Assembly (NCBI GenBank): GCA_029863175.1
Contig: JAOTVX010000004.1
Location: forward strand, 1 to 64,000
Reading direction: 5' to 3'
Length of the DNA stretch: 64,000 nt
Origin: Betaproteobacteria bacterium
GTDB taxonomy: Bacteria > Pseudomonadota > Gammaproteobacteria > Burkholderiales > SG8-41
A program made the translations under genes and the position numbers. The first letter of the stretch is position 1. Every line of letters starts with the position of its first letter. This document shows positions 32,179 through 40,298 of the stretch, piece by piece. The notes beneath the pieces are model-generated. The model did no database searches. It was given only the letters and a program-made list of their open reading frames with translations, and had not been told where the DNA came from.

Positions 32179-34490
32179 CAGTTGCCTCCTTTTCTTGCAG
32201 CGCGAACCGCATGCCAGAGCTTGGCCGGCGTCATGGGCATGTCGAGATGCCCGACGCCGAGCGGCCGCAGCGCGTCCACGACCGCGTTGGCGACCGCCGG
32301 CAGCGACGCCGTGCAACCCGATTCGCCCACGCCTTTCACCCCCAGCGGGCTGACCTTGCTCGCCGTGGGATGCTCTTCCGTATTCACGCCGCGCAGCATT
32401 CCCGCGCGCGGCATGCAATAGTCCATGAAGCTGCCGGTGAGCATCTGCCCGGTGTCCCGGTCGTAGACGATGTGCTCACCGAAAACCTGCCCCGCGCCCT
32501 GCGCGATGCCGCCGTGCAGCTGCCCCTCGACGACTGTGTGGTTGATGACCTTGCCGCAGTCATCCACCGTGGAATAGGTGGCGATCTCCGCTGCGCCGGT
32601 TTCGGGATCGATCTCGACCTCGACAATATGGCAGCCATTCGGAAAAGTCGAGCCGAATTTCCCCTCGGCAACCACGCTCACGGCCCCGTTCTTCGCGAGA
32701 TCCCCCAGACGGATCTTCCGTTGCGACCCTTCTGTATGGAATACGCCCGCGGCGTATTCCACCTGCGAGGGCTCGACGCCAAGGTCGAGCGCCGCGAGCG
32801 ATCGCCCGTGCTCGATCAGTTTCAGCCCCGCGAGGTGGCACACGCTTCCGGCGCCGACCGTCGTGCGCGAGCCGCCGGTGTGGCCGCCCACCAGGTGCTG
32901 CTTTTCGGGCGCGCACTGGCGCACCTCGATACGCTCCAGCGGCAGGCCCAGCGCGTCGGACACGATCATCGCGAGGGTCGTCTCGTGGCTGTGCCCCTGC
33001 GACTTCGAAACCGTATCGACGATGACGGTGCCGCGCGCATCGAGCTCGAGCTCGACCTCGTCCTTGGGCGCCTGGCCGGCCCCGGTATTCTCGATCACCG
33101 TGGAGATCCCGAGACCACGGAGCTTGCCCAGTTTCTTTGAGCGCGCGCGACGCTTGGAGAAGCCCTTCCAGTCCGCGAGCCTGAGCGCCTTGTCGAGTAG
33201 GCCCGGCAGGTCGGCGTACTCGTACGTGGAGCCCGTCGGCGTCTTGTAGGGGAAGGCCTCGGGCGGGATGAAATTACGGCGCCGCAGCTCCGCAGCATCA
33301 ATGTCGAGCTCTGCCGCCACCTGGCTCACGAGCCGCTCGACGACGTAGGCGATATCAGGGCGCCCGGCACCTCGGTAGGACGAAACCGGCGTCGTATTGG
33401 TCAATGACACCCGGTAATGCGCATAGAGCGCCGGGATACGATAGACCCCGGTCATGCAGATGGTCGTGTTGCGGATGTGGCCCGGGGACGCCGGCGACAG
33501 GTACGCCCCCATGTCGTTCACCCAGTCGAGCCGCATCGCGAGAAACCTCGCATCACGGTCGAGCGCAAGCGCGCCGTCGATGATGTTGCCGCGGCCGTGC
33601 GTGTCGCTCACGAAGCCTTCGGAGCGTGTCGAGACCCATCTCACGGGACGGGCGGTTTCTTTCGCCGCGATCATCAACGCGCAGTACTCGGGATAAGCCG
33701 GCGTGCGTTGCCCAAAACCGCCACCGACGTCACGTACCTCGAAACGGATTCTGTCTTCGGGAACGGCCGTGTATACCGAAAGCTGCTTGCGCAGCGTGGT
33801 GATGCCCTGGGTGCAAACATGAAACAGGTAGCTGCCGTCAGCGGGATCGTGCTTCACTAGACAGGCCCGCGGCTCCATCGGGTTCGGCGCCACGCGGGTT
33901 ACCTCGAGCTTGAGCCGCGTGATGTGCGCGGCGTTGGCGAACGCCGTGTCCACCGCGGCCGCATCGCCCGCCTCGGTCTCCAGCGCGAGATTGCCTGGCA
34001 CGACGCCCTCGTGCAGTTGCGGCGCGCCGTTCTCGAGCGCGCCTTCGGGCGACACCACGGCCGGAAGATCGCGATACTCCACTTCGATCAATTCGGCGGC
34101 GTCCACTGCGGCGGCCGCGCTCTCGGCCACTACCAGCGCCAGCGCCTCGCCGACAAAGCGCACCTTGCCATGCGCGAGCACCGGGCGCTCGGGCGCCCGC
34201 GTCTGCATGCCGTTTATGCCGGGGAACGCCAGGCTATGAGGCGCCTTGGTGTAGCCCGCGCGCACGGCATCGGCGCCGGTGAAGATTCCCTTCACGCCAG
34301 GGTGCTTGCGCGCCGCCTCGGCGTTCACCGAGACGATCTCGGCATGCGCGCGGTCCGAGCGCACGAACTGCGCGTGGAGTTGGCCGGGAAAATTCCAGTC
34401 GGCGGCAAACTTGCCACCACCGGTGACCAGACGCGCGTCCTCCACCCGCATCGCCGGCGCGTGATCGTGTGTCTTGTGAGCAGAACTCAT
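32178..34490 (-). CDS. Molybdenum hydroxylase molybdopterin-binding (large) subunit, copy 2
   Basis: 770-residue catalytic subunit of the xanthine-dehydrogenase family, from the ATG at 34490. It has the molybdopterin segments VGGGFGQRTPAYPEY and SYRGAGRPDIAYVVERL and the catalytic-Glu motif GVKGVGESGC near the C-terminus. The active-site loop is the AYRGAGR type; form I CO dehydrogenase has AYRCSFR instead, so CO oxidation is unlikely. The substrate is probably an aromatic heterocycle or aldehyde, but it is not determined. The next gene upstream is a paralogue. It is coupled to the FAD subunit gene. Confidence 0.9.
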   Translation of the reverse strand: MSSAHKTHDHAPAMRVEDARLVTGGGKFAADWNFPGQLHAQFVRSDRAHAEIVSVNAEAARKHPGVKGIFTGADAVRAGYTKAPHSLAFPGINGMQTRAPERPVLAHGKVRFVGEALALVVAESAAAAVDAAELIEVEYRDLPAVVSPEGALENGAPQLHEGVVPGNLALETEAGDAAAVDTAFANAAHITRLKLEVTRVAPNPMEPRACLVKHDPADGSYLFHVCTQGITTLRKQLSVYTAVPEDRIRFEVRDVGGGFGQRTPAYPEYCALMIAAKETARPVRWVSTRSEGFVSDTHGRGNIIDGALALDRDARFLAMRLDWVNDMGAYLSPASPGHIRNTTICMTGVYRIPALYAHYRVSLTNTTPVSSYRGAGRPDIAYVVERLVSQVAAELDIDAAELRRRNFIPPEAFPYKTPTGSTYEYADLPGLLDKALRLADWKGFSKRRARSKKLGKLRGLGISTVIENTGAGQAPKDEVELELDARGTVIVDTVSKSQGHSHETTLAMIVSDALGLPLERIEVRQCAPEKQHLVGGHTGGSRTTVGAGSVCHLAGLKLIEHGRSLAALDLGVEPSQVEYAAGVFHTEGSQRKIRLGDLAKNGAVSVVAEGKFGSTFPNGCHIVEVEIDPETGAAEIATYSTVDDCGKVINHTVVEGQLHGGIAQGAGQVFGEHIVYDRDTGQMLTGSFMDYCMPRAGMLRGVNTEEHPTASKVSPLGVKGVGESGCTASLPAVANAVVDALRPLGVGHLDMPMTPAKLWHAVRAARKGGN

Positions 34491-34513
34491 GCTAGAGATC
34501 AAAAACCGAATCT

Positions 34514-34610
34514 GCCACAGAGGACACAGAGATCACAGAGCAAACCCATCGAATCAAACCGCCTTCCCATGCCCGTCGGCTCCCTCTGTGTTCTCTGTGC
34601 TCTCTGTGGC
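34514..34610. repeat. Inverted 9-mer arms between the two large-subunit genes
   Basis: Three 9-mers (GCCACAGAG, GACACAGAG, ATCACAGAG) at 34514-34540 face three inverted 9-mers (CTCTGTGTT, CTCTGTGCT, CTCTGTGGC) at 34584-34610. The TAG stop of the upstream paralogue (34610-34612) begins at the arm edge. Confidence 0.9.
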
Positions 34611-36907
34611 TAATGATTTTTACGCTTCGCCGAGCGGATCGCATGCCACACCGCCGTCGGCGTGAACGGCATGTCGAGATGCTGCACGCCAAGCGGCCGC
34701 AGCGCATCCATCATCGCATTGGCGAGCGCAGGAAGCGATGCCGTGCAGCCCGATTCACCGACGCCCTTGGCGCCGAGCGAGTTGTTGCCGCTCGGCAGCG
34801 GGTGATCCACGATGTGGATGTCCGGCAGCATGCCGGCGCGCGGCATGCAGTAGTCCATGAAGCTGCCGGTCATAAGCTGCCCGGTGTCGGGGTCATAGAC
34901 CACCTTCTCGCAGAAGATCTGCCCGGCGCCCTGCACCACAGCGCCGTGCACCTGCCCCTCGACCACCGAGTGATTGATGACGTTGCCGGCGTCATCCACG
35001 GTGTTGTACGACGCGATCCGTGTCGTGCCGGTCTCAGGGTCGATCTCGACCTCGGCAATGTGACAGCCATTGGGGAACGTCGATCCGACGCTCGCCTCGG
35101 TCATGGTGGCGAAGGGCTCGTTCTTTGCGAGATCGGCGAGCTTGACCTTTTTCTTCGACCCCCGCGTGTGGAACGACCCGTGCGAGTATTCGACCTGGGA
35201 GGGCTCGACGTCGAGCTCTTCCGCGGCACGCGAACGGCCCTGCTCGATCAGCTTTTGCGCGGCGAGCTTGCACACGCTGCCCGCGCCGACCAGCGAACGC
35301 GAGCCGCCGGTGTGGTTCCCGATCAGGCCCTTGCTCTGGATGCCTTCGCGCAGCCGCACCTTCTCGAGCGGAATGCCGAGCGCGCCGGCGATCACCATGG
35401 CAAAGGTTGTCTCGTGGCCCTGCCCCGATGAGTGCGCAACTGTATACGCCGTGACCGTTCCATCGGCGCCACATTCGATCGCAACCTGGTCCTTGGGAAA
35501 AAGCCCTGCGCCCGTGTTCTCGATCACGGTGGCTATCCCGATCCCGCGCAGCTTGCCCTGCTTTTCGGACTGGGCCCGGCGTTTCGGGAACCCCTTCCAG
35601 TCGGCGAGCTTCAGCGCCTTCTCCAGGATCGCCGGCATATCGGCGTTCTCGTAGGTGGAGCCGGTCGGCGTTTTGTAGGGGAAGGCCTGCGGAGCAAGGA
35701 AATTGCGCCGGCGCAGCTCGGCCGGGTCGAGCCTCAACTCGGCGGCCGCCTGGCTCACCAAACGCTCGATCACATAGGCGATATCCGGGCGTCCGGCGCC
35801 GCGGTAGGCGGCGACCGGGACGGTGTTGGTGAAGATGAGCCGGAAGCGGCCATAGAGCGCCGGGATGCGATAAACCCCTGTCATGCAGGCATTGGGATTG
35901 CGCGTATGGCTCGCCGATCCGGTGGCGGAAAGATAGGCGCCCATGTCCGCGAGCCAGTCAACGCGCAACGCGAGGAACTTCCCGTCGCGGTCGAGCGCAA
36001 GCTCCCCGTCCACTGTGTTCGCGCGTCCGTGCGTGTCGGTCATGAAACCTTCCGCACGCGTCGAAACCCATTTCACCGGCTTGCCAAGCTCCTTCGCGGC
36101 AAGCATCTGCATGCAGTGCTCGGGATAGGCCGCGCTGCGCTGCCCGAAGCTCCCGCCCACGTCCTGCGCGTGAACGATGATCTTGTCCTCAGGCACATCG
36201 GTGGCGAAGGCCAGCTGCTTGCGCAGCATATTGATTCCCTGGATGCAGGTGTAGACGTGGTAGGCGTCGTTCTGCGCGTCGTATTGCACGTTGGAAGCGC
36301 GCAGCTCGAGAGGACTGGGCGCGACGCGGGTTATTTCGAGACGGGCGCGGGTGACGTGCGCGGCGCTCGCCATCGCCGCCTTCGCCGCGTCCTCGCTGCC
36401 ACCCTCGAAATCGAACGCGAGGTTTCCAGGCGCATCCCCATGCAGCTGTGGTGCGCCGTCTGCCAGCGCCTCTTCCACGGTCACGACCGCCGGCAGTTCG
36501 CGGTACTCGACGGTAACGAGCTCCGCCGCATCCTGCGCCGCGAGCGGCGAATCGGCGACGATCATCGCGACGGCATCTCCGACGTGTCGCACCTTGCCCA
36601 CGGCCAGCGAGGGCCGTGCGGGTTTTTTTATGTGCTCGCCGCCGCGCCCCGGCCAGTTCACGATCACGAGGAACTTGTCATAGCCGGCACGCAGCGCGTC
36701 CTCTCCGGTGTACACGCGCTCGACACCGGCGTGCTGGCGCGCCCTGGACACGTCGATAGAGACGATCTCGGCATGCGCGCGATCGGAGCGCACGAAACAG
36801 GCATGGAGTTGGCCCGGGAGGTTCCAGTCGGCGGTGTACATGCCAGCGCCGGTTACGAGGCGGAAATCCTCAAGCCGGCCGCCATGATGAGCGGTATGGG
36901 TGTCCAC
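34610..36907 (-). CDS. Molybdenum hydroxylase molybdopterin-binding (large) subunit, copy 1
   Basis: 765-residue paralogue of the next gene, started at a GTG at 36907 with GGGAG about ten bases upstream. The ORF to 37078 adds a Cys-rich, non-family stretch. It has the same order of motifs: GRLEDFRLVTGAGMYTADW, VGGSFGQRSAAYPEH, AYRGAGRPDIAYVIERL and the catalytic-Glu GAKGVGESGC. The two copies look roughly 60 percent identical by eye, and both keep the catalytic residues. One FAD and one 2Fe-2S subunit gene serve both, so the subunits may form alternative complexes with different substrates. Confidence 0.88.
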   Translation of the reverse strand: MDTHTAHHGGRLEDFRLVTGAGMYTADWNLPGQLHACFVRSDRAHAEIVSIDVSRARQHAGVERVYTGEDALRAGYDKFLVIVNWPGRGGEHIKKPARPSLAVGKVRHVGDAVAMIVADSPLAAQDAAELVTVEYRELPAVVTVEEALADGAPQLHGDAPGNLAFDFEGGSEDAAKAAMASAAHVTRARLEITRVAPSPLELRASNVQYDAQNDAYHVYTCIQGINMLRKQLAFATDVPEDKIIVHAQDVGGSFGQRSAAYPEHCMQMLAAKELGKPVKWVSTRAEGFMTDTHGRANTVDGELALDRDGKFLALRVDWLADMGAYLSATGSASHTRNPNACMTGVYRIPALYGRFRLIFTNTVPVAAYRGAGRPDIAYVIERLVSQAAAELRLDPAELRRRNFLAPQAFPYKTPTGSTYENADMPAILEKALKLADWKGFPKRRAQSEKQGKLRGIGIATVIENTGAGLFPKDQVAIECGADGTVTAYTVAHSSGQGHETTFAMVIAGALGIPLEKVRLREGIQSKGLIGNHTGGSRSLVGAGSVCKLAAQKLIEQGRSRAAEELDVEPSQVEYSHGSFHTRGSKKKVKLADLAKNEPFATMTEASVGSTFPNGCHIAEVEIDPETGTTRIASYNTVDDAGNVINHSVVEGQVHGAVVQGAGQIFCEKVVYDPDTGQLMTGSFMDYCMPRAGMLPDIHIVDHPLPSGNNSLGAKGVGESGCTASLPALANAMMDALRPLGVQHLDMPFTPTAVWHAIRSAKRKNH

Positions 36908-37191
36908 GTTAGCGAGCTCCCGGAAGTCCGTGTTTTGGAATTGGAGATACGCCCCCTTCTTCTTTGCACATTGGGGGGCGCGCGAGCCGCAGATTATCTG
37001 ACATACGACGCGGCCCGGCAATCCTCCGACAGTCCACATGTTGCACCGGTTTGGGGCGCCGCGCACAATAGGCCACACCGTTGCCGGCGACCCGGCCCGG
37101 TGCCGAGAGCCTTGTTCAGCTGCCGATGGCCGCCGAGCGCACGATTCCTGAAGGGCTGCGGGCCGGCGTGTATATCGGCAGGTAATTGGCC

Positions 37192-37258
37192 TTTATCTGC
37201 GGCGACTATGTGTTGTTAAACTCGCTCATGCATTCTCCCTGACTCCCTGACTCCCTCA
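37192..37258. repeat. Decamer remnant and CTCCCTGA octamers before metC
   Basis: A decamer-like TTTATCTGCGGC lies near 37192-37204. Three octamers CTCCCTGA, CTCCCTGA, CTCCCTCA fill 37235-37258 and end four bases before the metC ATG. No Shine-Dalgarno sequence is otherwise visible. Confidence 0.8.
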
Positions 37259-37261
37259 AAC

Positions 37262-38425
37262 ATGAACAAAGATACCCTCCTCGCGCACGTCGGCCGCGAC
37301 CCCCGCCAGACCAATGGCATGGTCAACACCCCGGTCTTTCGCACCTCAACTGTTCTCAACCCCGATGTGGAATCTTACGAGGCGCCGCGCGACGAGGACT
37401 ACCAGCGGATCACGTATGGCCGCCACGGCACGCCCACGACCCGCGCTCTCGAGGAAGCGGTTGCCAAGCTCGAAGGCGGCTACCACGCAGTCGCACTGCC
37501 CTCGGGACTTGCGGCCATCGCCGCTGCCATCAGCGCCTTCGTGAAATCGGGCGGGCACATTCTCGTCACCGATTCGGTCTACGCGCCAACGCGGATCTTC
37601 TGCGAGCGCCAGCTCAAGACGAACGGCGTGGAAGTCGAGTACTACGACCCCGTCATTGGAGACGGCATCGCCGCGCTTTTCAAGCCGCACACAAAAGCGG
37701 TTTTCTGCGAATCGCCCGGCTCGCTCACCTTCGAGATGCAGGACATTCCCGCGATCGCGGCGGCTGCGCACGCACGCGGCGTGCCGGTGCTCGCCGACAA
37801 CACCTGGGGCACGCCGTACTTCTTCCGCTCTTTCGACCGCGGGGTGGACGTGTCCATCCATTCGGCCACCAAATACATCTCCGGGCATTCCGATGTCATG
37901 ATGGGTCTGATCGTTACCAACAAGCAGCACTGGAGGACGGTGCGCCGGACGGTCGCCGACTACGGCTACAGCGTCAGCCCGGACGACTGCTATCTCGCAC
38001 TGAGGGGCTTCCGTACTATTGGCGTGCGCCTGAAGCAGCAGATGGTGAGCGCACTCGGGGTCGCACGCTGGCTGCGTTCGCGGCCAGAGGTGAAGATCGT
38101 TCTCTTTCCGGCGCTCTCCAGCCATCCGGGCAATGCCATCTGGCGGCGTGACTTTACCGGCGCCGCCGGCCTGTTCTCGTTCATTCTGAACCGCGCAAGC
38201 GAGCGGCAGGCCGCCGCGTTCGTGAATTCACTGAAGTTGTTCGGCATCGGCTCGAGCTGGGGCGGCTACGAGAGCCTGGCGACGGTGGCGCACCCTGAGA
38301 AGCTGCGAATGGCAACCCGGTGGAAGCCCAGCGGCCCGACAATCCGGCTGCACATCGGGCTCGAGGACCCGGCGGATCTCATGGCCGACCTGGAGCAGGG
38401 CTTCAAGAAGCTGGGCCTGACGTGA
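37262..38425 (+). CDS. metC: Cystathionine beta-lyase
   Basis: PLP enzyme of 387 residues, Cys/Met-metabolism family. The PLP-binding lysine lies in SIHSATKYISGHSDVMMG. Conserved features include ITYGRHGTPTTRALEEAVAKLEGG, VALPSGLAAI, ESPGSLTFEMQDI and LADNTWGTPYFF. The ESPGSLTFE segment and the SIHSATKYISGHSD stretch match the cystathionine beta-lyase subgroup, which cleaves cystathionine to homocysteine, pyruvate and ammonia. A C-S lyase acting on another thioether is possible. It stands next to a dehydrogenase gene; the octamer array just upstream replaces a usual leader. Confidence 0.88.
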   Translation: MNKDTLLAHVGRDPRQTNGMVNTPVFRTSTVLNPDVESYEAPRDEDYQRITYGRHGTPTTRALEEAVAKLEGGYHAVALPSGLAAIAAAISAFVKSGGHILVTDSVYAPTRIFCERQLKTNGVEVEYYDPVIGDGIAALFKPHTKAVFCESPGSLTFEMQDIPAIAAAAHARGVPVLADNTWGTPYFFRSFDRGVDVSIHSATKYISGHSDVMMGLIVTNKQHWRTVRRTVADYGYSVSPDDCYLALRGFRTIGVRLKQQMVSALGVARWLRSRPEVKIVLFPALSSHPGNAIWRRDFTGAAGLFSFILNRASERQAAAFVNSLKLFGIGSSWGGYESLATVAHPEKLRMATRWKPSGPTIRLHIGLEDPADLMADLEQGFKKLGLT

Positions 38426-38443
38426 GCGGCCGCTGGCGGCGGC

Positions 38444-38561
38444 GTGTTCCGTGTTCCGCGTTCCGTGTTCAGCGTTCAGCGTTCAGTGTTGAGAACCGAC
38501 TGACAGCCAGCGGCTCGGGCGGTTTACGATTCATGTTTCACGATTCACGATTCACGATTCA
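38444..38561. repeat. Two heptamer arrays between metC and the dehydrogenase gene
   Basis: Seven units of GTGTTCC/GCGTTCA type (38444-38492), then five units of CGATTCA type (38527-38561), each of exactly 7 nt. The second array ends about 20 bases before the next ATG, ahead of GAGGGG. Confidence 0.92.
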
Positions 38562-38582
38562 CGGTCTGTAGAGGGGTTCGCT

Positions 38583-39500
38583 ATGAAAGTCGGATTCATC
38601 GGGCTTGGCATCATGGGCGGAAAGATGGCGCTCAACATCAAGGCGGCGGGCCACGAACTCGTCGTTCACGACCTGCGGCGCGAGGCGGCCGCACCGCATC
38701 TGAAGGCTGGCGCGCAGTGGGCCGACGGGCCGCGACAACTTGCGCAGCAGTCGGACATCGTATTTACATCGCTTCCGGGACCGCCCGAAGCGGAAGCGGT
38801 TGGGGCCGAGCTGCTCGAGGGCATGCGCCCGGATGCCGCCTGGTTCGATCTCTCGACCAACTCGCCGACGGTGGTACGCCGGATCCACGCGCGCTTCGCG
38901 GCCCGGGGAATTCCGATGCTCGATGCCCCCGTGAGCGGCGGGCCGCGCGGCGCGAAATCCCGCAAGCTCGCGCTGCTCGTCGGGGGCGAGCGCGCTGTCT
39001 TCGATCGCTTCCGCGCCGTGCTCGACGCGATCGGCGACCAGGTGCTCTACATCGGGGCGATCGGCGCGGGCTCGGTGGCGAAGCTCGTGCACAACTGCGC
39101 CGGTTATGCCATTCAGGCCGCGCTCGCGGAGGTCTTCACCGTGGGGGTCAAGGCGGGCGTGGATCCGCTCGAGCTGTGGGCGGCCGTGCGCCAGTGCTCG
39201 CTCGGGCGCATGCGCACATTCGACCGCCTGGGAAATCAGTTTCTCCAGGGAAAGTTCGAGCCGCCCGACTTTGCCTTGAAGCTCGCGCACAAGGACGTCA
39301 CCCTCGCCACCGAATTGGGGCGCGATATGGGCGTGCCCATGCGGATCGCCAACCTGACGCACGCGGAAATGACCGAGGCGCTCGGCCGCGGCTGGGGCGA
39401 ACGCGACTCACGCTCGTTCATGCTGCTGCAGGAGGAGCGTGCCGGCGTGGACATCGCGGTGCCGGCGGAGAAGATCCAGGAAGTAATCGCGCGAGACTAG
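38583..39500 (+). CDS. NAD(P)-dependent 3-hydroxyisobutyrate-dehydrogenase-family oxidoreductase
   Basis: 305-residue beta-hydroxyacid dehydrogenase. It begins MKVGFIGLGIMGGKMALNI, the GxGxxG NAD(P)-binding motif, and keeps DAPVSGGPRGAKS (substrate loop) and the catalytic Lys in GSVAKLVHNC. The C-terminal all-helical domain contains FALKLAHKDVTLA. GAGGGG lies six bases before the ATG. Members reduce 2-hydroxymethyl-type acids, including tartronate semialdehyde and 3-hydroxyisobutyrate. The substrate is unknown here; proximity to the epimerase, CoA-transferase and crotonase genes fits branched-acid metabolism. Confidence 0.9.
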   Translation: MKVGFIGLGIMGGKMALNIKAAGHELVVHDLRREAAAPHLKAGAQWADGPRQLAQQSDIVFTSLPGPPEAEAVGAELLEGMRPDAAWFDLSTNSPTVVRRIHARFAARGIPMLDAPVSGGPRGAKSRKLALLVGGERAVFDRFRAVLDAIGDQVLYIGAIGAGSVAKLVHNCAGYAIQAALAEVFTVGVKAGVDPLELWAAVRQCSLGRMRTFDRLGNQFLQGKFEPPDFALKLAHKDVTLATELGRDMGVPMRIANLTHAEMTEALGRGWGERDSRSFMLLQEERAGVDIAVPAEKIQEVIARD

Positions 39501-40298
39501 CGCCGTGGCCGCTGGCCGCGCAACGGCAGGGCGTGACGGCTCGTGCCGCAACGACTCGCGTGTGGCTCGTGGGCCGGGTCCGGGTCCACCGTCTACTGCA
39601 CCGGTCCGGCCGCGCGCGTGGCCTGCCACTGCGCGCGCGCAGAGTCGTGTTGATAACTCATTGACACTTCGATGACTTCAGTGTGACAGCCGCGACCGGG
39701 GAAACGCAGCGTGCAGGAGAGAACGACCATCGTGGCTGGCCAGATCACGAGCCTACAATAAGAAACAACGCGCGCCCTGCTGGTTCCGTTCAGAGCGCCC
39801 TGGCTGAGTGCGTGCGCCGTCACCTAATGCGCTGCGCCACCCCGTAAGCCGCGGCAGAGATGCGGAAAATTCAAGCGTAGAAACAGCTCCTTGTAATGCC
39901 CGCTTACGGTGCGAGCACACGGCGTTTGGCGCGGGCGAGGCGGCGCGCGCGCAGCCTTGACCGGAGACGCCGGGGACGGTGAGGCAACGCCTCGCACAAA
40001 GCGTTACGTAGTCCCCGGTGACCGCCGGGGGCAATTCCTCCTGTGACGTCGCGAGCGCGCGGGACGCCGTCAGAGTTATTCACTTTTTCTGTGGATAACC
40101 TTGTGCAAAACGTGATGCCCCCACCGGGCGAACCACACGCCACCGCGCGCGTCCGTTGGAATGCCCACAAATTGAGCAACGCGCTGCCGTGAGCGCTCCT
40201 TGCGCGCGCGGCGCAGCGCGCGAAAAAAAGCCGGCGCGAAGCCGGCCGCTATATCGACCTGGGCGGATGGGGCAATCGATCCGCTCACCGCCAAACGG
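39501..40298. other. About 800-base GC-rich gap with one DnaA-box-like site
   Basis: No convincing ORF or array is seen. A perfect 9-mer TGTGGATAA (the DnaA box TTATCCACA on the other strand) lies at about 40090-40098, in a short AT-rich stretch (TTATTCACTTTTTCTGTGGATAAC). A second AT-rich stretch (TGTTGATAACTCATTGACAC) lies near 39648-39667. The rest is very GC-rich and structureless by eye. Only one DnaA box is present, so this is not an origin of the usual kind. Confidence 0.4.

Noticed and set aside
32178..34490. Form I carbon monoxide dehydrogenase (CoxL)
   Set aside because: The active-site loop is SYRGAGR/AYRGAGR, not the AYRCSFR signature of form I CoxL, so CO oxidation is not supported despite the CoxSML-like gene set.
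39501..40298. Chromosomal replication origin
   Set aside because: Only one DnaA box is visible and there is no dnaA, parA, gidA or rpmH nearby; other AT-rich segments are short.
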